7,574 bases of DNA, from contig VBBA01000175.1 of NCBI GenBank assembly GCA_005888675.1, positions 1-7,574 of the forward strand, in the 5' to 3' direction. This document shows positions 1 through 6,017 of this stretch, in pieces (position 1 is the stretch's first letter; the number at the start of each line of letters is the position of its first letter). Position numbers and translations under genes: made by a program. The DNA is from Candidatus Bathyarchaeota archaeon. GTDB lineage: Archaea; Thermoproteota; Bathyarchaeia; 40CM-2-53-6. Below the pieces are notes generated by a model. The model was not told where the DNA came from and did no database searches. It saw only the letters and a program-made list of their open reading frames with translations.

Positions 1-1479
1 TCCACATGTACTGCTACAGTAACAGATACCGCGGCAGGAACTGTTAGCACACCAACAGGATCAGTCACATTCACAGTAAGCGGTGTTACAGGCACATTCA
101 CAACCTGCGCACTAGCCGCCGGAACAACAGCAGGAACTGCCACATGCACTTCCACGTTTACAGCGTCGACTTCTGGCACTGCAACGATCAATGGAAGCTA
201 CAGTGGGGATTCGACTCATGCTACAAGCAGCACAACTACTGCTGCAACTGTTGTGGTCAATAAGAGGACAACGACTACAGCGGTCACATGCACCAGTCCT
301 GTATTCGTTAATCAGGGCTCAACATGTACTGCAACAGTAACTGACACTTCAGTCGCACCAGTCAGCACACCAACAGGCTCTGTAACATTCACAGTCAGCG
401 GTGTAACAGGAACATTCACAACCTGTACATTGGCTGCTGGAACAACTGCCGGGACCGCAACATGCACTAGCACATTCACGGCTTCGACGGCAGGAACTGC
501 AACAATCAACGGCAGTTACAGCGGTGACTCGATTCATGCTGTCAGTAGCAGTACCACTGCGGCAAGTGTCACAGTTAATCTGCGTACGACTAGTACGACG
601 GTGACGTGCAGCCCGGCGACACTATCAGCAGGGCAGAGCGCAACGTGCATTGCGACGGTTACAGATATTGCAGCAGGCACGGTATCTACGCCAACAGGCT
701 CTGTCACCTGGACAAGCACCACAGGAACTATCACGGGCTCCCCGTGCACATTGGCCGCAGGAGCTACAACAGGAACCGCAACATGCTCAGTAACCTATAC
801 GGCTGGCACGGGTACAACTAACTCGATAACAGCAACCTACGGCGGCAGCACGGTTCATGCCTCGAGCACTGCAAGCTTCACATTCGGAGGCGTCCATTCA
901 ACTACAACATCGATTAGCTGCAGCCCCTCAACAGTAGTCATCAACCAAGCATCCACGTGCACGGTAACAGTAGTCGACACATCAGCAAGTGGAGCCACTA
1001 CCCCAACGGGCACAATCGCAATAACAGTAACAGGCACCGCTTCTGGAACATTCACGTCATGCAATCTGGCAGCAGGAACGACCGCAGGAACAGCTACCTG
1101 CACATTCACCTTCCTGCCGTCCACCGCTGGCACAGCAACTATCAATGCCTCGTACAGTGGCGACTCTACTCACTCTGCAAGCAGCACAACCACACCTGCA
1201 ACCATCACAGTCAACAAACGCACAACGACTACCAGCGTGACCTGCACCAGTCCAGTATTCATCGGACAGGGATCAACATGCACCGCCACCGTGACAGACA
1301 CCTCAGTCGGAACAGTTAGCAGCCCGACAGGCTCAGTGAGCTTCACTGTTTCCGGCGTGACCGGAACACGTGCACCAGCACCTTCACAGCCTCAACAGCA
1401 GGAACAGCAACAATCAATGGCAGCTACAGCGGTGATGCGACTCATGCCACAAGCAGCACGACGACCGCAGCTAGCGTAG
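1..1479 (+). CDS. Giant Ig-like repeat surface protein, segment 1 (5' partial, ends in frameshift)
   Basis: The frame is open from the first base, so the start codon lies before the window; the GTG at 253 is internal. The segment contains Ig-like repeats of the Big_3_5 type, each about 106 residues: a partial unit (codons 1-89), three full units (90-195, 196-300, 301-407) and the first half of a fifth. Recurrent motifs are STCTATVTD, TPTGSVTF, LAAGTTAGTATC and INGSYSGDS. Full units carry four Cys in two close pairs (C-x11-C and C-x12-C), which would suit disulfides in an exported protein. Such arrays usually form rod-like stalks of adhesins; binding partners cannot be read here. Native sequence ends near codon 456 (position 1368). 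The last 36 residues, rich in Gln, Ala and Pro, are an out-of-frame read of the next repeat, ending at TAG 1477-1479. The protein continues in another frame from 1371. No membrane segment is seen. The repeat identification is strong; the biological role is inferred. Confidence 0.8.
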   Translation, partial: STCTATVTDTAAGTVSTPTGSVTFTVSGVTGTFTTCALAAGTTAGTATCTSTFTASTSGTATINGSYSGDSTHATSSTTTAATVVVNKRTTTTAVTCTSPVFVNQGSTCTATVTDTSVAPVSTPTGSVTFTVSGVTGTFTTCTLAAGTTAGTATCTSTFTASTAGTATINGSYSGDSIHAVSSSTTAASVTVNLRTTSTTVTCSPATLSAGQSATCIATVTDIAAGTVSTPTGSVTWTSTTGTITGSPCTLAAGATTGTATCSVTYTAGTGTTNSITATYGGSTVHASSTASFTFGGVHSTTTSISCSPSTVVINQASTCTVTVVDTSASGATTPTGTIAITVTGTASGTFTSCNLAAGTTAGTATCTFTFLPSTAGTATINASYSGDSTHSASSTTTPATITVNKRTTTTSVTCTSPVFIGQGSTCTATVTDTSVGTVSSPTGSVSFTVSGVTGTRAPAPSQPQQQEQQQSMAATAVMRLMPQAARRPQLA

Positions 1480-2009
1480 TCGTTAATCTACGAACAAGCA
1501 CTACAACTGTCACATGCATGAGCCCAGTCGTGATTAACCAAGGATCGACATGCACAGCAACAGTAACAGACACCGCAACAGGAACAGTGAGTACGCCAAC
1601 TGGATCAGTATCACTCAGTGTTAGCGGCGTAACAGGAACATTCACAACATGCACATTGGCAGCAGGAACGACCGCAGGAACTGCGACATGCACCAGTACA
1701 TTCACAGCTTCAACCGCTGGGACAGCAATGATAAACGGTAGTTACAGCGGAGACTCGACACACGCCACAAGCAGCACAACCACAGCCGCAAGTGTAACCG
1801 TCAACAAGAGATCCACATCCACATCAGTCGTATGCCTACCATCAACAATTACCATCGGCCAGTCGACAACCTGCACCGCAACCGTCACAGACAATGACGT
1901 TGGAACGGCCATTACTCCAACAGGCACTGTCACATTCGGAAGCAGTGGAACAGGCACATTCACAGGCTCGCCATGCACATTGGGAGGCACAGGATCATCG
2001 GCAAGCTGA
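1371..2009 (+). CDS. Giant Ig-like repeat surface protein, segment 2 (between two frameshifts)
   Basis: This is the continuation of the upstream repeat protein in another frame. It has no start of its own: the coding sense resumes at TGC 1371 in the middle of a repeat (CTSTFTASTAGTATINGSYS), while the first ATG, at 1518, is internal to the next unit. It holds the second half of repeat 5, all of repeat 6 (1494-1811) and the first part of repeat 7. Repeat 7 changes subtype: its core reads FGSSGTGTFTGSPC, as in repeat 9. The segment stops at TGA 2007-2009 immediately after GSSAS, where the repeat consensus expects a Cys and the strand SVTYSPTG. The sequence then continues in a third frame. On its own it would probably not be translated or exported, because it lacks a signal peptide and a ribosome site. 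It is best read as the middle of one disrupted gene spanning at least 1-3640. Confidence 0.7.
   Translation, partial: CTSTFTASTAGTATINGSYSGDATHATSSTTTAASVVVNLRTSTTTVTCMSPVVINQGSTCTATVTDTATGTVSTPTGSVSLSVSGVTGTFTTCTLAAGTTAGTATCTSTFTASTAGTAMINGSYSGDSTHATSSTTTAASVTVNKRSTSTSVVCLPSTITIGQSTTCTATVTDNDVGTAITPTGTVTFGSSGTGTFTGSPCTLGGTGSSAS
1929..1978 (+). repeat. 50-bp perfect direct repeat, copy 1 (second copy 2528-2577)
   Basis: By eye the bases 1929-1978 (unit 7) and 2528-2577 (unit 9) are identical over 50 nt and encode the FGSSGTGTFTGSPC core. This is the longest perfect match I noticed in the array; other units differ at many synonymous sites. The copies lie 599 bp apart, and adding the 37 bp missing from unit 7 gives 636 bp, two standard 318-bp units. 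Recent duplication or gene conversion between units 7 and 9 is likely. Confidence 0.75.
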
Positions 2010-3640
2010 CCGATACGATTACAGGCACATACAGCGGCGACTCTACTCACAACACCAGCAACGGCAATGCAACCGTCAGTGTTCAGCCAACGCAAGCAAC
2101 TAACGCTGTAGCTTGCAGCCCGTCGACTATCACGGTAGGTCAATCCTCAACATGCACAGTTACTATCTCAGGCACTTCGACGGGCGCGCCTACTCCAACA
2201 GGCACCGTAACCTTCACGGCGACAGGAGTAACACCTTCGTTCACCAACAACCCATGCACCCTGGCAGCCGGAACAACTGCAGGGACCGCCTCATGCTCAG
2301 TAACATTCAGCGCTTCAACCACAGGTGTTGCAACCATTCAGGCAGCATACAGTGGAGATACCAACTATGCAGCCAGCACTAGTACGACAACAGTCATGGT
2401 CAACCCAGCACCAACCAGCACCTCCGTCAGCTGCAGTCCAGCCTCCATAAACATCGGAGGATCAGTGACATGCACCGCGACGGTAATGGACACAAGCGGA
2501 ACCGGAGCAACTACGCCCACGGGCAGCGTCACATTCGGAAGCAGTGGAACAGGCACATTCACAGGCTCGCCATGCACGAGCGGCACAGGTTCTTCCGCAT
2601 CATGCTCGGTGACCTACAGCCCAACAGGAACAGCACCCAGAACTGACACTATCACCGGAACCTACTCGGGCGACACTAAGCACGGCACGAGCCGAGGAAC
2701 TTTCAACCTCTCAGTAGTCGCTGACCAGCCTCCGGTAGCAAGCTTCACAGAATCCGCAACCACAGCACCAACAGGAACAACGATCACATTCGACGCCACC
2801 GCGTCCCGTGACCCTGACGGCACAATCGTCAGCTACTCATGGAACTTCGGCGACGGCATGACCGCCACAGGAGCAACCACCAGCCACTCCTACACAACAG
2901 CCGGAAGCTACACGGTCACATTGACAGTCACAGACAACAGCGGCTCAACAGGCATGAGCACCGCAACCAAGACAATCACTGATAGATCACCAACTGCGTC
3001 CTTCACCTTCACACCAGCCAACCCGACAGTAGGACAAACAGTCACATTCGACGCATCTAGCAGCATGGACCCCGACGGGACAATAACCAACTACGCATGG
3101 GACTTTGGAGACACCTCCACAGGCACAGGCGTAACCACAACACACGCATACGCAGCAACAGGCACATACACCGTCACGCTAACAGTGACAGACAACAGTG
3201 GAAACGCCGGAACTTCATCCGCGACGATCACGGTCTCGACACAACAGCCAGGAGCTCATGTGAGCTTCTTCCAGTGGAGTGTCAGACCACAGTACAAGAA
3301 GTTCAGCATCAGCAAGCAGGGACCAATAGAATCGATCCAGGCATTCGCAGTCAATGACGGCAACAGGACAGTCTTCTCGTACGTCCGGTTCGTCATAACA
3401 GGCGACGGCGGAGTCAACACAGTACTATACACGCAAGTAGTACAGTTGGCACCGGGCCAAGAGATCAACGGGAACACTGACCCGAGGTTTGCAGCCTCGT
3501 TCATCCCCACCGTATCGGGCACATACTTCATCCAGGCGACGGTATACTACAGTGCCTCGTCGACACCAGCCCCGATTGGCGACCCATCCTACACAGCGAA
3601 TCCGAACACGGCGAACAGCACCTTCGTCGTCCGTCCGTAA
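1973..3640 (+). CDS. Giant Ig-like repeat surface protein, segment 3: Ig-like repeats, two PKD domains, C-terminal domain
   Basis: This is the C-terminal part of the repeat protein. The ATG at 1973 reads about ten out-of-frame residues; native sequence starts near 2004 (KLTDTITGTYSGD). In order it contains the end of repeat 7, repeats 8 (2090-2407) and 9 (2408-2722), and PKD domain 1 (about 2729-2983) with SFTES, FDATAS and YSWNFGDG and a closing YTVTLTVTDNSG. PKD domain 2 follows (about 2987-3247) with FDASSS, YAWDFGDT and the same closing strand. A Cys-free C-terminal domain of about 128 residues (3254-3637) starts at AHVSFFQWSV and ends FVVRP before TAA. PKD domains are Ig-fold modules common in archaeal surface proteins. 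No C-terminal transmembrane helix, LPXTG signal or dockerin is seen, so anchoring is unexplained. A hairpin overlaps the stop codon. Annotated alone it has no believable start; it belongs with the two upstream segments. Confidence 0.82.
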   Translation: MHIGRHRIIGKLTDTITGTYSGDSTHNTSNGNATVSVQPTQATNAVACSPSTITVGQSSTCTVTISGTSTGAPTPTGTVTFTATGVTPSFTNNPCTLAAGTTAGTASCSVTFSASTTGVATIQAAYSGDTNYAASTSTTTVMVNPAPTSTSVSCSPASINIGGSVTCTATVMDTSGTGATTPTGSVTFGSSGTGTFTGSPCTSGTGSSASCSVTYSPTGTAPRTDTITGTYSGDTKHGTSRGTFNLSVVADQPPVASFTESATTAPTGTTITFDATASRDPDGTIVSYSWNFGDGMTATGATTSHSYTTAGSYTVTLTVTDNSGSTGMSTATKTITDRSPTASFTFTPANPTVGQTVTFDASSSMDPDGTITNYAWDFGDTSTGTGVTTTHAYAATGTYTVTLTVTDNSGNAGTSSATITVSTQQPGAHVSFFQWSVRPQYKKFSISKQGPIESIQAFAVNDGNRTVFSYVRFVITGDGGVNTVLYTQVVQLAPGQEINGNTDPRFAASFIPTVSGTYFIQATVYYSASSTPAPIGDPSYTANPNTANSTFVVRP

Positions 3641-3690
3641 GACGACGAGGCTAATGTCGCCGCTCCCCCTCTTTCCCCGTTTTCTTGGGA
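3624..3690 (+). terminator. Possible terminator: hairpin over the stop codon plus pyrimidine-rich tract
   Basis: TCGTCGTC (3624-3631) pairs perfectly with GACGACGA (3641-3648), enclosing a 9-nt loop that contains the TAA stop. Two further C-G pairs are possible across one bulged T. A pyrimidine-rich stretch with CTCTTT and GTTTTCTT follows at about 3666-3687. This could end transcription of the repeat protein. The T run is interrupted and the stem lies partly in coding sequence, so it may be a chance product of the Val-Val-Arg codons. Confidence 0.35.
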
Positions 3691-3727
3691 CCTTTGCAGG
3701 ACTCTCTATTCAAAAACCGTGGATGAA

Positions 3728-3855
3728 ATGAAGTCATCATCATTCTAACAGCCTTCACATTCGGACCTAAGATAGTCCCGGTTCAAGCAACTGCGTGGGG
3801 CTCTACCGGAGCACTACCGGGTGCCGATCAATACTCGAGTTCATTCCCAAAACTA
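3728..3855 (+). pseudogene. Displaced signal peptide and N-terminus of the propeller-dockerin protein (probable 1-nt lesion)
   Basis: The frame of the downstream protein stays open back to TGA 3724-3726. From 3733 it reads VIIILTAFTFGPKIVPVQAT followed by AWGSTGALPGADQYSSSF, a hydrophobic stretch ending in an ATA or VQA-type cleavage site. Residues just before TTG 3856 match the first strand of the later propeller blades, so this region is truly coding. However, no ATG, GTG or TTG exists in this frame between 3727 and 3855. ATG 3728 is in another frame (MKSSSF, then stop), and ATG 3723 gives MK then stop. One extra A in ATGAAG at 3728-3733 would give MKVIIILTAFTFGP, and loss of one base near 3729 from ATG 3723 would give MKEVIIIL. 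A one-base deletion or sequencing error is therefore likely; a non-AUG start (ATT 3742) is the alternative. No clear Shine-Dalgarno is visible, which would fit a leaderless transcript. Confidence 0.6.
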
Positions 3856-5805
3856 TTGCAATCCAGTAATGGATCCGTCTGGATGGTCTGGGAGAAGGTA
3901 ATCACCAGCTATGGCCAAGTATACCTGATGGTCAACAATGGATTCGGCTGGAGCGGAGAAATATCACTAATCAACAGCAACGGAGCCTTCGACGACATCA
4001 CTCCAGCCCTCGCACAATTAGTCAACGGAACAATAGTACTCGTTTGGTCTAGGGGTGCACCTGGAAGCGGAGGATGTTTTCAGGGCAACACCTACAGCCT
4101 GTACACGGAAAGCTATACGAACGGAAAATGGTCCAGCCCAACAATTCTGACCCAGGGACCCGGCGACGACATCAGCCCAGCAATTACCAGATTACAAGAT
4201 GGAAGGATGATGCTGGCATGGACAAGATGCACCTCCACAAACGGCCGCGGAGACGTCTACTACAAATTGTACAGTGGGATATGGGGCGCAGAAAATCTCT
4301 TGGTAGGATCCGGGACGAACGAAGAGAAACTGCCGGGGATTACACAGACTGCTGATGGACGTGTTTGGGTCGTCTATAGTGCGAATACTGCTTCTGGCAA
4401 TGTAAACCAGCTCTGGGACGTAATATGGAACGGAACTGGTTGGACTAATCCGGCCGTGTTCACGAATCCCACAGCGGATGATGATTGGGCATCGATGGCG
4501 CAAGACCGGAACTTGACGATATGGGTGTTTTGGGCCAGAGACTTGGCGAACGGCACAGTAAGTGGGCAACCGACATTCCAGTACGACCTCTTTTACAAGA
4601 ACTCAACAGACAACGGCCAGACATGGAGTCCAGAACAGACGATCGCTCCAAACATAAACAGTGATGACAAGCAACCTTTCGTGATGCAAGCCGCGAACAA
4701 GAAGCTCTGGATGGTCTACAGTTCCAACCAAAGACTAGGGAATCCGTTCCGGACTTTCAACCTCTATTTAGTAACCTCTGAGATAATCAAGGTGCACGAT
4801 GTCTCGGTCGTATCAGTCCTGCCACCGCCCATGACCTCAAAGTTCAGCCGGATTGGCGACACTGTCAACATGACCGTCACAGTCGCCGACCCTGGAGATT
4901 TTGCGGAATCGCCAAGGCTGAACTGTTACGCAAATACTACACGGATTTATGTCGCGACCATTCCGCTAACGGCAGGTCAGACGAACACAGTCAGGATACC
5001 CTGGAACACGACAGGGACTATGGCCGGCATGTACCTTTTCCGAGCCACATTTGCTACGGTTGCCGGCGAGTTCCTAACATCCAACAATTCGTTCAACAAC
5101 ACCACGCCTTTTCCTCTCTCGTTCCATGGCGACGTAAACCGTCACGGTAGAGTAGACATTACCGACTTGTCAACTGTCGCGGCACACTTCGGCTCCGCAC
5201 TAGGGTCTGTATCCTACACAAACATCGCCGACCTGAACCATGACAACAAGATCGACATTGTCGACCTGGCAATCGTCGGTATCGACTTCGGCAAAGTACT
5301 AGTCATACATGATCTCGCGATACTCAGCATCACACGCCCATCCATAACACCGAGATTCGGAGAACTCATCAAGGTAAACGCGACGATATCCAATCTTGGA
5401 GGATTCACAGAATCCTCGCAGGCAACTCTAAGCCTCAACTCGACAATAGTCGCAACTGTCCCAGTAACAATTACGCAGGGTCAGACTTTAACGATCACAT
5501 TCTCTTGGAACTCAACAGGCCAAGTCCCGGGACGCTATACAATGTCGATTGTAATCAGTCCGGTCGCTGGCGAAGTGGTAACATCGAACAACTCACTCAA
5601 CTCAACTTTGACCATTACATTTCGAGGAGATGTCAACCGCGACCTGAAGGTCGATATTAGCGATATGGCCCTGGTTGCGGGCCACTTTGGGGCAATACAT
5701 GGAACACCAGCCTACCTTGCCGCAGCGGATCTGAACCATGACGGAGTCATCGACATTACAGATATGGCGATTGTCGGGGCAGACTTTGGCAAAACCATAA
5801 CCTGA
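3856..5805 (+). CDS. Exported six-bladed sialidase-like propeller with two CARDB-dockerin modules
   Basis: Numbering is from TTG 3856, but the real N-terminus lies upstream (see the adjoining entry). Residues 1-310 carry six blade motifs of the form (N/D)G-x-(V/L)-W-x-V-(W/Y): NGSVWMVW at 5, NGTIVLVW at 57, DGRMMLAW at 115, DGRVWVVY at 167, a DRNLTIWVFW blade at 217 and NKKLWMVY at 281, spaced 50-64 residues. STDNGQTW at 250-257 is a classic Asp box. Catalytic sialidase residues were not established, so binding or structural roles are as likely as enzyme activity. Two modules of about 168 residues follow, each a CARDB-like Ig domain plus a type I dockerin. Dockerin 1 spans 425-480 with calcium loops at 426-437 and 459-470. 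Dockerin 2 spans 591-649 with loops DVNRDLKVDISD at 592 and DLNHDGVIDITD at 625. At least fifteen N-X-S/T sequons fit an extracellular glycoprotein. No anchor is present. Dockerins bind cohesins, and the next gene has a cohesin-like domain. Confidence 0.85.
   Translation: MQSSNGSVWMVWEKVITSYGQVYLMVNNGFGWSGEISLINSNGAFDDITPALAQLVNGTIVLVWSRGAPGSGGCFQGNTYSLYTESYTNGKWSSPTILTQGPGDDISPAITRLQDGRMMLAWTRCTSTNGRGDVYYKLYSGIWGAENLLVGSGTNEEKLPGITQTADGRVWVVYSANTASGNVNQLWDVIWNGTGWTNPAVFTNPTADDDWASMAQDRNLTIWVFWARDLANGTVSGQPTFQYDLFYKNSTDNGQTWSPEQTIAPNINSDDKQPFVMQAANKKLWMVYSSNQRLGNPFRTFNLYLVTSEIIKVHDVSVVSVLPPPMTSKFSRIGDTVNMTVTVADPGDFAESPRLNCYANTTRIYVATIPLTAGQTNTVRIPWNTTGTMAGMYLFRATFATVAGEFLTSNNSFNNTTPFPLSFHGDVNRHGRVDITDLSTVAAHFGSALGSVSYTNIADLNHDNKIDIVDLAIVGIDFGKVLVIHDLAILSITRPSITPRFGELIKVNATISNLGGFTESSQATLSLNSTIVATVPVTITQGQTLTITFSWNSTGQVPGRYTMSIVISPVAGEVVTSNNSLNSTLTITFRGDVNRDLKVDISDMALVAGHFGAIHGTPAYLAAADLNHDGVIDITDMAIVGADFGKTIT
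4792..5802 (+). repeat. Tandem duplication of a CARDB-dockerin module
   Basis: Two consecutive modules of about 168 residues share the same order and motifs. Module 1 begins VHDVSVVSV (residue 313), has TSNNSFNNTT before GDVN, and ends VGIDFGKVL. Module 2 begins VIHDLAILSI, has TSNNSLNSTL before GDVN, and ends VGADFGKTIT. Both keep the pattern VAGE(F/V)(L/V)TSNNS, GDVNR, VD(I)-x-D-(L/M), AHFG or GHFG, ADLNHD and DFGK. DNA identity is modest, so the duplication is old. Confidence 0.75.
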
Positions 5806-5882
5806 ACAGGCGTCGAGCCCAAACTCTTCTACATGTATCCGGAGCAACCCAAGTAAATCCAAAGGAACACGAGCAAAACACC

Positions 5883-5893
5883 TTTTTTTATAC
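5883..5893 (+). terminator. Oligo-T tract with overlapping TATA-like box
   Basis: Seven consecutive T (5883-5889) lie 78 nt after the stop of the propeller-dockerin gene with no strong hairpin, the form taken by archaeal intrinsic terminators. The same bases continue into TTTTTATAC, which resembles an archaeal TATA box and could drive the downstream gene from a start point about 25 nt further on, leaving a leader of roughly 100 nt. The sequence alone does not decide between the two roles. Confidence 0.4.
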
Positions 5894-5911
5894 GTGAAAG
5901 CGCCGGTTGCC

Positions 5912-6013
5912 ATGACCTTGTACATCCCCCGACGCCTAGTTCTAGATAATCATCACCGCAATATCCGGGCAGTTCTCGTGGACATTATGGTCATCGAAGG
6001 AGGATGTCAGTAA
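5912..6013 (+). CDS. Possible 33-residue leader ORF ahead of the cohesin-like protein gene
   Basis: An ORF starting MTLYIPRRLVLDNHHRN and ending VIEGGCQ stops at TAA 6011-6013, four bases before ATG 6018. An upstream in-frame GTG (5894) would extend it to 39 residues. The Gly-Gly codons near its end form the GGAGG of the next gene, an arrangement compatible with translational coupling. No family is recognised, there is no ribosome site of its own, and a run of this length can arise by chance. It is most likely non-coding leader sequence. Confidence 0.15.
   Translation: MTLYIPRRLVLDNHHRNIRAVLVDIMVIEGGCQ
5999..6003 (+). promoter_or_regulatory. Shine-Dalgarno site for the cohesin-like protein gene
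   Basis: GGAGG, within GGAGGATGTC, is a strong match to the 16S rRNA 3' end. The gap of 14 nt to ATG 6018 is longer than usual. A closer ATG at 6004 opens only MSVRK before TGA, so 6018, which starts a full signal peptide, remains the best start. A one-base lesion joining MSVRK to the downstream frame is possible but not needed. Confidence 0.6.
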
Positions 6014-6017
6014 GAAA

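Larger units (their letters stand above)
1..2722 (+). repeat. Array of nine ~318-bp Ig-like (Big_3_5-type) coding repeats
   Basis: Unit boundaries, taken at the linker before the (S/T)TSVTC motif, are 1-267 (partial), 268-585, 586-900, 901-1221, 1222-1493, 1494-1811, 1812-2089, 2090-2407 and 2408-2722. Intact units are 315, 318 or 321 bp, always a multiple of three. Units 5 and 7 are only 272 and 278 bp, short by about 46 and 37 bp, and these are exactly where the reading frame breaks. Units 1, 2, 5 and 6 form one subtype (SGVTGTF core). Units 7 and 9 form another (FGSSGTGTFTGSPC core). Units 3, 4 and 8 are more diverged. Confidence 0.85.

Noticed and set aside
1357..2020. Programmed ribosomal frameshifting at the two frame changes
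   Set aside because: Both junctions lack 46 and 37 bp of coding repeat, and I see no slippery heptamer there; deletion explains them more simply.
312..2586. Several antisense open frames of 60-130 codons across the repeat array
   Set aside because: They recur at the same place in successive units with the same Val/Pro-rich composition, as expected for the complement of Thr/Ala-rich repeats, and they lack family motifs and ribosome sites.
1..2722. CRISPR or satellite array
   Set aside because: The periodicity is about 318 bp, a multiple of three, with protein-level rather than DNA-level conservation; there are no short identical repeats with unique spacers.
3489..3731. Open + strand frame overlapping the end of the repeat protein
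   Set aside because: It overlaps the well-supported C-terminal domain in another frame, is basic and low in complexity (RAHTSSRRRYTTVPRR), and shows no recognisable domain.
3856..4790. Assignment of the propeller as an active sialidase
   Set aside because: There is one good Asp box and six blade motifs, but I could not locate the Arg triad, Tyr and Glu catalytic set, so only a sialidase-like fold is claimed.
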